Assembly: GCA_002321305.1 (NCBI GenBank)
Contig: DCMF01000077.1
Location: forward strand, 1-27,924
DNA length: 27,924 nucleotides
From: Verrucomicrobia bacterium UBA1629
GTDB lineage: Bacteria > Verrucomicrobiota > Kiritimatiellia > RFP12 > UBA1067
Direction of reading: 5' to 3'
The translations under genes and the position numbers were made by a program. The notes below the pieces were generated by a model. It searched no databases. It was not told the origin of the DNA and saw only the letters and a program-made list of their open reading frames with translations. Shown here piece after piece: positions 6,608 through 14,641 of the stretch. The first letter of the stretch is position 1, and each line of letters begins with the position of its first letter.

Positions 6608-8191
6608 ATGTTGGACTGGACCGTGCTGGGGGCTTTCGCCGGCTATCTCGCGCTGATGCTGTGGATCGGCTTCTTCTTCTCGAAGCGGCAGGAATCGCTC
6701 GGCGACTACTACCTCGGCGGGCGCAAGATGAACAAGTGGGTCGTCGCGCTCTCCGCCCAGGCGTCCGACATGTCCGGCTGGCTGCTGATGGGCCTGCCGG
6801 GCGCGATCTACCTCGGCGGCTTCTCCGAGGCGTGGATCGGCATCGGCCTCCTGATCGGCACCTACCTCAACTGGAAGATCGTCGCGCACCGTCTCCGGCG
6901 CTACTCGCAGGTCTGCGGCGACTCGATCACGATTCCCGACTTCATCAGCAACCGCTTCCGCGACCGGACGGGCGTCTCGCGCATCCTCGCGGCGGTCATC
7001 ATCCTCGTCTTCTTCACGTTCTACACGGCGTCCGGCTTCGTGAGCTGCGCGAAGCTCTTCACCTCGACGTTCGGCATCCCGGAGACGGTCTCGTGCGGCG
7101 GGCTGACGCTGTCGGGCTACACGCTCTGCCTCTGGATCGGCGCGCTCGTCGTCGTGAGCTACACGCTCATGGGCGGCTACATGGCGGTGTGCTGGACGGA
7201 CTTCGTGCAGGGCTCGCTCATGTTCGTCGCGATCGTCCTCGTGCCGGCGATCGTCGTCTGCCAGGCGGGCGGGTTCGCCGCGACGGTGGACGGGCTGAAC
7301 GCGATCAACCCCTACCTCCAGTCGCTCTTCACGACGGCGTCGTCCGGCAAGGCATACGGCTTCGTCGGCCTCATCAGCTGCCTCGCGTGGGGGCTCGGCT
7401 ACTTCGGCATGCCGCACATCCTCGTCCGGTTCATGTCCATCGACAACCCGGCGGAGGTGAAGGGCTCGCGGCGCATCGCGATGACGTGGGTCACGATCTC
7501 GCTCGCGGCGGCGACGGTGATCGGCCTCGTCTTCCACCTCTACCTGAAGCAGCGCGGGCTGACGCTGGCGGCCGTCGGGAACGACCCGGAGCGGTGCTTC
7601 ATGGTCATGATCAACGGCCTCTTCGCGAACGGCTTCCTCGTGCGCGTCTTCGCGGGCATCCTCCTCTCGGCGATCATGGCGGCGATCATGTCCACGGCCG
7701 ACAGCCAGCTGCTCGTCTCGGCGTCGAGCTTCTCGAACGACTTCTACAAGGTCGTCCTGCGCAAGAAGGCGTCGAACCGCGAGCTGATCCTCGTCTCGCG
7801 CCTCGCCGTCGGCGCCGTCTCGCTCGTCGCGATCGGCCTGGCGATGAACACGCAGTCGGAGTTCTTCAAGGTCGTCATGAAGATGGTCTCGTTCGCGTGG
7901 GCCGGCTTCGGCGCGGCGTTCGGGCCGCTCATCCTCCTCGCGCTCTTCTGGAAGCGCACGAACCTCGCGGGCGCGATCGCGGGCATGGCCGTCGGCTCCG
8001 TCACGTGCTTCGTCTGGAAGTTCGTCCTTGCGGACTATGCGGCGACGTATCCGGTCTTCGGACTCTACGAGCTCGCGCCGGGCTTCCTGCTCGCGTTCGT
8101 CGCGACGGTCGTCGTCTCGCTCGCCACGAAGAAGCCGTCGCAGGAGATGCTGGACGAGTTCGCGGCGGTTGCGGACGAGGCGAAGGCCTGA
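6608..8191 (+). CDS. putP: Sodium/solute symporter, PutP-type (proline likely)
   Basis: An inner-membrane Na+-coupled transporter of the solute:sodium symporter family, 527 residues with about 13 hydrophobic segments. The PutP signature is strong: SAQASDMSGWLLMGLPGA puts Asp54 at the position of the Na+-site aspartate of E. coli PutP (D55), and MSTADSQLLVSAS in the segment 8 region carries the second Na+-site Ser/Thr pair. SKRQESLGDYYLGGRKMNKW and MGGYMAVCWTDFVQGSLM are also family-typical. Proline is the best-supported substrate from resemblance alone. Related symporters carry other substrates. It is a single-gene unit between two promoters. Confidence 0.9.
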   Translation: MLDWTVLGAFAGYLALMLWIGFFFSKRQESLGDYYLGGRKMNKWVVALSAQASDMSGWLLMGLPGAIYLGGFSEAWIGIGLLIGTYLNWKIVAHRLRRYSQVCGDSITIPDFISNRFRDRTGVSRILAAVIILVFFTFYTASGFVSCAKLFTSTFGIPETVSCGGLTLSGYTLCLWIGALVVVSYTLMGGYMAVCWTDFVQGSLMFVAIVLVPAIVVCQAGGFAATVDGLNAINPYLQSLFTTASSGKAYGFVGLISCLAWGLGYFGMPHILVRFMSIDNPAEVKGSRRIAMTWVTISLAAATVIGLVFHLYLKQRGLTLAAVGNDPERCFMVMINGLFANGFLVRVFAGILLSAIMAAIMSTADSQLLVSASSFSNDFYKVVLRKKASNRELILVSRLAVGAVSLVAIGLAMNTQSEFFKVVMKMVSFAWAGFGAAFGPLILLALFWKRTNLAGAIAGMAVGSVTCFVWKFVLADYAATYPVFGLYELAPGFLLAFVATVVVSLATKKPSQEMLDEFAAVADEAKA

Positions 8192-8208
8192 TGTCGCGTG
8201 CCGATTTA

Positions 8209-8217
8209 TGCTATAAT
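8209..8217 (+). promoter_or_regulatory. Extended -10 promoter of the 8248-15735 operon
   Basis: TGCTATAAT with a perfect -10 hexamer lies 18 bases after the symporter stop. The predicted start near 8224 leaves a leader of about 24 bases containing AGGGAG (8231-8236). The -35 position (TGATGT, 8189-8194) is poor and overlaps the symporter stop. The following genes are separated by at most 12 bases or overlap, so this promoter probably serves five genes. Confidence 0.6.
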
Positions 8218-8247
8218 ACGCGCTCATTTTAGGGAGAAACCTGAAAA

Positions 8248-10566
8248 ATGAACGCAGAAGCAAAGCAGAAACTGATGGAAATGGCCGCGCGCATCCGCGA
8301 GATGCGCGAGATCATCGGCTATACGGTCGAACAGATGGCGGAGAAGACCGAGGTTTCGGTCGATGACTACAAGGCGGTCGAGGCGGGGCTCGTCGATCCG
8401 ACGTTCAACTTCCTTCACCAGTGCGCGATCGTCTTCGGCATCGACATCAATGCGCTTCTGAAGGGCCACAGCGCCCACCTCTCCGGCTACGAGGTGACGC
8501 GCGCGGGGCAGGGCCCGCTCACGGCCCACGAGTCGCACATGGACATCCGCAACCAGGCGGCGATGTTCCGCGACCGCCTCGGCACGCCCTACTGGGTCAC
8601 GTACAAGTACGATCCGACGCTCCTCGACCGGCCGATCGCGACGACGACCCACGGCGGGCAGGAGTTCGACCTCGTGCTGAAGGGGTCGATGAAGATCCGC
8701 GTCGGCGAGCACGTCGAGGAGCTGAAGGAGGGCGACTCGATCTACTACCGCTCCTCGACGCCGCACGGCATGGTCGCGACCGACCCGAACGGCGTCACGT
8801 TCCTCGCGATGGTGATGGCGGGCGAGGGCGGCGACACGCACCTCGGCCTGGAGACGGTGCGCCCGCAGTCGCAGAAGGTGCCGCTCGTCGTGGACAGGTT
8901 CGTGGAGACCGACGAGGATCTCGCCGGGCGTCTCCTGCACGTGCGCTTCAAGAACACGGAGCGGTTCAACTTCGCGTTCGACATCGTGGACGCGATCGCC
9001 GCGAAGTACCCGGAGAAGCTGGCGATGCTGCACGTCTCCGACCACCTGACGGAGCGGCGGTTCACGTTCAAGGAGATTTCCGAGACGTCGAACCAGATCG
9101 CGAACTACTTCCTCTCGCTCGGCATCGGCAGGGGCGACAAGGTGATGCTCGTGCTGAAGCGCCACTACCAGTACTGGCCGACGATCCTCGCGCTGCACAA
9201 GATCGGCGCGGTGGTGATCCCCGCCGTGAGCCAGCTGCTCGTGCACGACTTCGAGTACCGCTTCAAGGCGGCGGACGTGAAGGCGCTCGTCTGCACGGCG
9301 GACGGCGACGTGGCCGAGCAGGCGGAGCTGGCGGAGGCGAATCTCGCATCCCAACCCTCACCTCTCACATCTCATCCCTCATCCCTCACATCCCATCCCT
9401 CATCCCTCATCAAGCTCATCGTCAACGGCGACAGGCCCGGCTGGCGGTCGTTCGACCGGGAGTACGTCGGCTTCTCGCGCGTCTACGGGCGGCGTCCCGA
9501 TGCGCCGGGCGGCAAGGACCCGATGCTCATGTTCTTCACGAGCGGCACGACGGGCTATCCGAAGATGGCGCTGCACAGCCACCTCTACGGGCTCGGCCAC
9601 TACGTGACGGCGAAGTACTGGCACCAGGTCGAGCGCGACGGGCTGCACTTCACGATCTCCGAGACGGGCTGGGCGAAGGCGAGCTGGGGCAAGCTCTACG
9701 GGCAGTGGATGTGCGAGGGCGCGCTCTTCGTCTACGACTTCTCGCGCTTCCATGCCGAGAAGATCCTGCCGATGTTCGCGCAGTACAGGATCACGACGTT
9801 CTGCGCGCCGCCGACGATGTACCGCATGCTCATCAAGGAGGACATCTCGAAGTACGACTTCAGCTCCGTCCACCACGCGACGACGGCGGGCGAGGCGCTG
9901 AACCCGGAGGTCTTCACGCAGTTCAAGCGGGCGACGGGCCTCTCGATCTACGAGGGCTTCGGCCAGACCGAGACGACGTGCGCGCTCGCGACGCTCTTCG
10001 GCGACGAGATCAAGCCCGGCGCGATGGGCAAGCCCGTGCCCGACTACGACATCGACCTCGTGGACGCGGACGGCAAGAGCGTGCCGCCCGGCGAGCACGG
10101 CGAGATCGTCGTCCGGACGCCGCGCGACAATCCGCATCCCGGCATCTTCCTCGGCTACTACAAGGACGAGGAGAAGACGGCGGACGCCTGGCGTCACGGG
10201 ATGTACCACACGGGCGACCTCGCGTGGAAGGATGAGGACAACTACTACCACTACGTCGGCCGCGCCGACGACGTGATCAAGTCGTCCGGCTACCGCATCG
10301 GCCCGTTCGAGATCGAGAACGTCATCATGGAGCTTCCGTACGTCGTCGAGTGCGGGGTCTCGGCGGCGCCCGACCCCGTGCGCGGGCAGGTCGTCAAGGC
10401 GACGATCAAGCTCGTGAAGGGCAAGGAGCCGACCGAGGCGCTCAAGAAGGAGATCCAGGCCTACGTGAAGACGCATACCGCGCCGTACAAGTACCCGCGC
10501 ATCGTCGTCTTCAAGGACGAGCTTCCGAAGACCGTCTCGGGCAAGATCCAGAGGAACCTGCTGTAA
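8248..10566 (+). CDS. HTH-cupin-AMP-binding fusion: regulator-like domains joined to an acyl-CoA ligase
   Basis: A 772-residue fusion. Residues about 10-70 form an XRE-type helix-turn-helix (MAARIREMREIIGYTVEQMA). Residues about 95-200 are a cupin barrel (TTTHGGQEFDLVLKGSMKIR, then SSTPHGM). Residues about 240-772 are an adenylate-forming acyl-CoA synthetase with TSGTTGYPK (431-439), YEGFGQTETT, YHTGDLAW, GRADDVIKSSGYRIGP and the C-terminal KTVSGKIQRN whose Lys766 is the adenylation lysine. The ligase should activate a carboxylic acid to its CoA thioester. The substrate is not evident. The HTH-cupin pair may sense the same acid or regulate the operon. Residues about 367-389 are a low-complexity insert (two TSHPSSL copies) from a G-free DNA repeat. 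The stop overlaps the next ATG by one base, so the ligase is coupled to a dehydratase-like partner. Confidence 0.88.
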   Translation: MNAEAKQKLMEMAARIREMREIIGYTVEQMAEKTEVSVDDYKAVEAGLVDPTFNFLHQCAIVFGIDINALLKGHSAHLSGYEVTRAGQGPLTAHESHMDIRNQAAMFRDRLGTPYWVTYKYDPTLLDRPIATTTHGGQEFDLVLKGSMKIRVGEHVEELKEGDSIYYRSSTPHGMVATDPNGVTFLAMVMAGEGGDTHLGLETVRPQSQKVPLVVDRFVETDEDLAGRLLHVRFKNTERFNFAFDIVDAIAAKYPEKLAMLHVSDHLTERRFTFKEISETSNQIANYFLSLGIGRGDKVMLVLKRHYQYWPTILALHKIGAVVIPAVSQLLVHDFEYRFKAADVKALVCTADGDVAEQAELAEANLASQPSPLTSHPSSLTSHPSSLIKLIVNGDRPGWRSFDREYVGFSRVYGRRPDAPGGKDPMLMFFTSGTTGYPKMALHSHLYGLGHYVTAKYWHQVERDGLHFTISETGWAKASWGKLYGQWMCEGALFVYDFSRFHAEKILPMFAQYRITTFCAPPTMYRMLIKEDISKYDFSSVHHATTAGEALNPEVFTQFKRATGLSIYEGFGQTETTCALATLFGDEIKPGAMGKPVPDYDIDLVDADGKSVPPGEHGEIVVRTPRDNPHPGIFLGYYKDEEKTADAWRHGMYHTGDLAWKDEDNYYHYVGRADDVIKSSGYRIGPFEIENVIMELPYVVECGVSAAPDPVRGQVVKATIKLVKGKEPTEALKKEIQAYVKTHTAPYKYPRIVVFKDELPKTVSGKIQRNLL
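9347..9413 (+). repeat. G-free tandem repeat inside the acyl-CoA ligase gene
   Basis: Sixty-seven bases without a G on the + strand. Two adjacent 21-bp copies lie at 9365-9385 and 9386-9406, beginning TCACATCTCATCC and TCACATCCCATCC and differing at one position. A degenerate copy precedes them. Each unit is seven codons (TSHPSSL). The same CCTCTCA/CATCCC vocabulary reappears in the gap before cmk (16788-16871), suggesting a shared repeat family. Confidence 0.75.
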
Positions 10567-12647
10567 TGAAAACGTATCTTGGCATCGACATCGGCTCGAC
10601 GACCTTCAAGGCCGTCCTTCTTTCGGAAGACGGCAAGGTCTTGCGCTCCGTCTACAAGCGCACGCAGCCCGTCGAGGCCGGCAAGGTCGCCTGCACGGGC
10701 CGCTGCAGCGCGTGCGGCTGCTGTTCGGGCGGCGCGGTGAAGCGCCTCGCGCTGGAGTTCCTGAAGGTCGCCGGCACAAGCTTCGACCAGATCGCCGCGA
10801 CCGTCGTCACGGGCAGCCAGATCGTCGAGGACACGAAGCGGTTCATCCCCTACGACTTCCAGGTGAGCGAGGTGACGGCGCACGTCGCCGGCGCGAAGTT
10901 CCTGCACCCCGACGTCGATGCGATCATCGACTGCGGCGGGCAGGACTCGAAGTGCATGGTCTACAACCCGCCGATGAACCTCTGGACGAGCATGATGAGC
11001 GGCGTCTGCGCGGCGGGCACGGGCAGCTTCCTCGACTCCGTCGCCCAGAAGCTCGGCGTGAAGATCGAGGACGTCGCCGACCGCGTGAACTACGACTCGA
11101 AGACCGAGTTCAGCTCCGTCTGCGCCGTCCTCTCGGCGACGTCGATCAACAAGTTCAAGAACCGCGTGCCGATCGGCGACCTCCTCGCGGGCGCGTGCAA
11201 GGCCCAGGCGCGGACGATCCTGAACTCGGTCGGCCAGCTGCTCCTGAACGCCCCCGGCCGCAAGATCCTCTTCCAGGGCGGCGTCGCGTTCAACAAGGCC
11301 GTCGCCTACTTCCTCGGCAAGCTCACCGGCAGCGAGATCATCATCCCGCAGTACCACGAGGTCATGGGCGCGCTCGGCGCGGCCGTCATCGCCAAGCAGC
11401 TCGACGGGCTGAAGGGCGCCGGCAAGCTCGACCTCGCGAAGGTCGAGTACGAGCCGACGCGCGGCAAGTCCGTCCTCCTGCGCATCAAGTCGACGAAGCA
11501 CGACTTCTTCTCGAAGGACGCGTCGAAGCCGCTCGTCTGGCGCAACCTCTTCTTCCCGACGGAGATCCTGAACGCGATGGACTGCCGCGTGCGGACGCTG
11601 GAGACCTACGCCGCGCTCTTCGGCCGCCGGGCGGACAAGGTGAAGGAGGCCCTCGGCCGCGCCGCGCAGAAGGGCTTCGACGGGCAGACCTGCTCGTTCC
11701 TCCGCATGCTGGAGGGCATGGATCTCGAGAAGCCCGACTTCATCGTCTCGACCGTCCAGCCCTGCCAGCAGGCCGAGCGCGTCTTCGCCGACCTCGCGCG
11801 CGAACACGGGATCTCCGACCGGCTCTACTCGCTGCAGACGCCGATCAACGCGCATTCCCGCAACGCGATCGAGATGATGGCGGACGGGCTTGCGGAGGCC
11901 GTCTCGGAGATGGAGAAGGCGTTCGGGCGCAAGCTCGACCCGGCGCGGCTCGAGGAGGCGTGCGTCCTCTCGAACGAGGCCGCCTCGCTCGCGAAGCGGT
12001 GCCAGGCGCTCCGCTTCACGTCGCCGCCGCTCGTGCGCGGCAGCGAGGCGGTCTACAACGCGATCGTCTTCTCGCAGCTCTGGGGGCGGCAGGAGCTCGT
12101 CGACATCCAGAAGGCGTACCTTGAAGAGCTGCAGATGAAGAAGGAATGGGCCGAGAAGCGCTACTCGATCGGCGACACGCACCGTCTCCTCTGGCTGCAC
12201 CTGCCGCCGTTCTACGACACGCGGCACCTCGACTACATCGAGACGACCTGCAACGCGCCGATCGTCTTCGAGGAGACGAACTTCGTCGGCTGGGAGCCGC
12301 TCGACCCGAAGGACCCGTACCGCTCGCTCGCGAAGAAGCTGCTGCAGTCGGGCTTCCTCGACCCGGAGCTGCGCGTCGAGTACGTGAAGCGCGCCGTCCC
12401 GGCGGGGCAGTTCAACGGCGTCATCCTCTACACGCACGGCTTCGGCCGCTGCTCGCTCGCCGACCGCGCGCTCTCGAAGCACCTGCGCGAGACGCTGGAC
12501 GCGATCAACGTGCCGCTCCTGACGCTGGAGGGCGACTGCATGGACGCCTCGATCGACCCGTGCTCGACGGTGACGAAGATCGCCTCGTTCGTCGAGGCGC
12601 TGAACGTCAACCGCTACGGCAACATCTTCGGCAAGGTGAAGGCCTGA
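10566..12647 (+). CDS. Activase fused to 2-hydroxyacyl-CoA dehydratase/benzoyl-CoA reductase-like subunit
   Basis: A 693-residue fusion. Residues 1 to about 275 form a BadF/BadG/HgdC-type ASKHA ATPase that injects one low-potential electron: phosphate loop GIDIGSTTFKAVL, IDCGGQDSKCM, FQGGVAFN, and the cluster cysteines C148 (SGVCAAGTG) and C186 (SSVCAVLSAT), 38 apart, close to HgdC. Residues about 320-693 resemble the HgdB-type dehydratase subunit, including HGFGRCSLADRA and LEGDCMDASIDPCS. An insert near the N terminus (C43, C47, C50, C52, C53; C-x3-C-x2-C-x-C-C) is not in classical HgdC and could bind a further metal cluster. It starts within the stop of the acyl-CoA ligase. Together they suggest CoA activation followed by radical dehydration or reductive chemistry. 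No separate second dehydratase subunit is in the window. The substrate is unknown. Confidence 0.85.
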   Translation: MKTYLGIDIGSTTFKAVLLSEDGKVLRSVYKRTQPVEAGKVACTGRCSACGCCSGGAVKRLALEFLKVAGTSFDQIAATVVTGSQIVEDTKRFIPYDFQVSEVTAHVAGAKFLHPDVDAIIDCGGQDSKCMVYNPPMNLWTSMMSGVCAAGTGSFLDSVAQKLGVKIEDVADRVNYDSKTEFSSVCAVLSATSINKFKNRVPIGDLLAGACKAQARTILNSVGQLLLNAPGRKILFQGGVAFNKAVAYFLGKLTGSEIIIPQYHEVMGALGAAVIAKQLDGLKGAGKLDLAKVEYEPTRGKSVLLRIKSTKHDFFSKDASKPLVWRNLFFPTEILNAMDCRVRTLETYAALFGRRADKVKEALGRAAQKGFDGQTCSFLRMLEGMDLEKPDFIVSTVQPCQQAERVFADLAREHGISDRLYSLQTPINAHSRNAIEMMADGLAEAVSEMEKAFGRKLDPARLEEACVLSNEAASLAKRCQALRFTSPPLVRGSEAVYNAIVFSQLWGRQELVDIQKAYLEELQMKKEWAEKRYSIGDTHRLLWLHLPPFYDTRHLDYIETTCNAPIVFEETNFVGWEPLDPKDPYRSLAKKLLQSGFLDPELRVEYVKRAVPAGQFNGVILYTHGFGRCSLADRALSKHLRETLDAINVPLLTLEGDCMDASIDPCSTVTKIASFVEALNVNRYGNIFGKVKA

Positions 12648-12658
12648 GTCCGCGCGTC

Positions 12659-13690
12659 ATGTCCCAACGCGAAAACTACGTGGCGGCGGCGAACCTGATC
12701 GCCAAGTCGAAGCGCATCCTCATTTCGGGGCACCTGAGCCCGGACGGGGATTCGCTCGGCTCGATGATCGCCCTCGCGCGGCTGCTGAGGAACGCGGGCC
12801 ACGAGGCGTTCGCGACGGCCGACGTCAACGCGCTCGGCAAGCCGGGCTTCCTCGAAGGGGTCGAGGACCTCATCCCCGTGCGCAAGCTGCGCCGCGCGAA
12901 GAGGTTCGACCTGCTGGTCGCCCTCGACAACAGCTCGTTCGCGCGCATGCCGCCGGAGGTGAAGGCCGTCGCGGAGAAGCTGCCGGCGATCTGCATCGAC
13001 CATCACGTCACGAACGACGGCACGTTCGGCGACGTGCAGATCGTCGATCCGGCGGCATCGTCCGCCGGCGAGCTCGTCTGGCGGTTCGCGAAGTGGAACG
13101 AGTGGCCGCTTGACCGTCCGATCGCCGAGGCCCTGTGGGTCGCGCTCGTGACGGACACGGGGCGCTTCGCCTACGACGCGACGCGGCCGGGGACGATGCG
13201 CGCGGCGGGCGACCTCCTGAAGCACGGCGTGCGCACGGCGCTCATCAACGACATCCTCTACGGCAGCTTCTCGCGCAAGACGATCGGCCTCAAGCGGCTC
13301 GCCTGGCGGTCGCTGCACATCTGGAAGAACCGCAAGGTCGCCGAGGTCTCGCTCACGCGCGACGACTTCCGCGCCGTGCGCGGCAACAAGGCGGACGTCG
13401 AGGACGTGATCGAGATTCCGCGCTCCGTGGCGAAGAACGAGATCGCGCTGTTCTTCTACCAGATCCCCGACCGCACGAAGGAGACGCGCTGCTCGATCCG
13501 CACGCGCGGCGACTGGGACGCGACGGTGCTGGCGGCGAAGTTCGGCGGCGGCGGCCACCGCAAGGCGGCGGGCTGCACGATCAAGGCGACGATGGGCTCC
13601 GCGAAGCGGCAGATGCGCGCGGCGGTGAAGGACCTGCTCAAGAGCGCCTGCCGCAAGACGATGCGTCTGCCGCCGAACCTGAAGGTCTAG
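12659..13690 (+). CDS. nrnA: DHH-family phosphoesterase, NrnA-like oligoribonuclease/pAp phosphatase
   Basis: Probably degrades short oligoribonucleotides (nanoRNA) or dephosphorylates pAp. The 343-residue product has normal length and motif order: GHLSPDGDSLGS (metal-binding DxD), VALDNSS, IDHHVTN (D114-H115-H116), VTDTGRF, and the DHHA1 substrate-binding FGGGGHRKAAG (His300) near the C terminus. The start at 12659 is chosen because the upstream in-frame extension overlaps the preceding gene and has no homology. It lies 11 bases after the activase stop and belongs to the same transcript. pAp is a by-product of CoA-linked carrier-protein modification and sulfur metabolism, but a functional link to the CoA enzymes is only a guess. 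Confidence 0.88.
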   Translation: MSQRENYVAAANLIAKSKRILISGHLSPDGDSLGSMIALARLLRNAGHEAFATADVNALGKPGFLEGVEDLIPVRKLRRAKRFDLLVALDNSSFARMPPEVKAVAEKLPAICIDHHVTNDGTFGDVQIVDPAASSAGELVWRFAKWNEWPLDRPIAEALWVALVTDTGRFAYDATRPGTMRAAGDLLKHGVRTALINDILYGSFSRKTIGLKRLAWRSLHIWKNRKVAEVSLTRDDFRAVRGNKADVEDVIEIPRSVAKNEIALFFYQIPDRTKETRCSIRTRGDWDATVLAAKFGGGGHRKAAGCTIKATMGSAKRQMRAAVKDLLKSACRKTMRLPPNLKV

Positions 13691-13693
13691 CAC

Positions 13694-14641
13694 ATGAGCA
13701 TGAAGAAAGTCCTGATCCTGACGGACGGCAAGGCCGGGCACGAGAACCAGTCGCGGGCCTTCGCGCGCGCGCTCGGCGGCGACGCGGCCGAGCGCGTCGA
13801 AATCCATTTCAAGTCGAAGCTCCACAAGGCGTTGAGCTATCTCCTCGACCGCGTGGGCGTCGGCAGCCTGTCGCTGTTCACGGGGCTGGACGGCCTTGCG
13901 GCGCGCAGCGGCTACGCGGCGGTCGTCGGCACGGGGTCAGGCACGTTCTACGCGGTGAAGACGCTCGCGCGGCGCCTCGGCGTGAAGGGCGGCGTCGTCC
14001 TCTATCCGCGCGGCTACCGGATCGCGACGTTCGACTGCATCCTCGCGCCGGCGTTCGACCGTCCGCCCAAGGCGCCGAACGTGATCGAGATTCCCGCGAA
14101 CCTCGTCGCGAACGACGCGGCGTTCTACGCGAGGGGCGTCGCCGACTTCCGGGCGCGCACGGACGTCGTGCCCGAGGTCGCCGTGATCGTCGGCGGTCCG
14201 AACAAGTGCGCGACGCTGACGGCGGACTGGATGCGCCGGAAGCTGGACGCGATCTTCGCGCAGCCGGGCGCGAAGGCCGTCACGACCTCGCGGCGGACGC
14301 CGCCCGACGTCGAGGCCGTCGTCGATTCCTATCCGTGGGACTACAGGCTTCTCTACTCGAAAGACCGTTTCAATCCGATTCCGGCGTTCGTGAGCCTCGC
14401 GAAGCGCCTCTACGTGACCGCCGAATCGACGGGCATGCTGTCCGAGGCCTGCATGTTCGGCACGGCCGAGGTCGTCGCGCTCGACAACCTGAAGCCGGGT
14501 CCGCACAAGTTCCGCCGGTTCGTGGACGGCCTCGTCGCGGGCGGTTCTGCCGCGTGGGACGGCGCGGAGGCCGCCGGTCGTGCGCGCAAGGTCGATCTCT
14601 CCGCGCCGTTCGCCGCCGCGCGCAGGCTGATGGGGCTATGA
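13694..14641 (+). CDS. ELM1/GtrOC1-family protein, glycosyltransferase-like fold
   Basis: A 315-residue protein of the family named after plant mitochondrial fission protein ELM1 (DUF1022). In bacteria it is a GT-B-like protein often near envelope genes, with poorly defined function. Evidence: N-terminal LILTDGKAGHENQSRAFARA, the central AVIVGGPNKCATLT, TTSRRTPPDVEAVV, and the C-terminal VTAESTGMLSEACMFGTAEV, all in the family order. GAAGG (13681-13685) lies 8 bases before the ATG, and a second ATG at 13700 is possible. It starts 3 bases after nrnA and overlaps the histidine kinase by ATGA, so the three are probably translated together. A role in cell-envelope sugar chemistry is plausible but not shown. 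Confidence 0.8.
   Translation: MSMKKVLILTDGKAGHENQSRAFARALGGDAAERVEIHFKSKLHKALSYLLDRVGVGSLSLFTGLDGLAARSGYAAVVGTGSGTFYAVKTLARRLGVKGGVVLYPRGYRIATFDCILAPAFDRPPKAPNVIEIPANLVANDAAFYARGVADFRARTDVVPEVAVIVGGPNKCATLTADWMRRKLDAIFAQPGAKAVTTSRRTPPDVEAVVDSYPWDYRLLYSKDRFNPIPAFVSLAKRLYVTAESTGMLSEACMFGTAEVVALDNLKPGPHKFRRFVDGLVAGGSAAWDGAEAAGRARKVDLSAPFAAARRLMGL

Noticed and set aside
9365..9406. CRISPR-like repeat
   Set aside because: Tandem 21-bp units with no spacers and no cas genes, inside a coding region.
10350..10565. Upstream in-frame extension of the activase gene
   Set aside because: Low-complexity reading across the ligase gene. The ATG at 10566 overlaps the ligase stop (TAATG) and gives the normal ASKHA N terminus.
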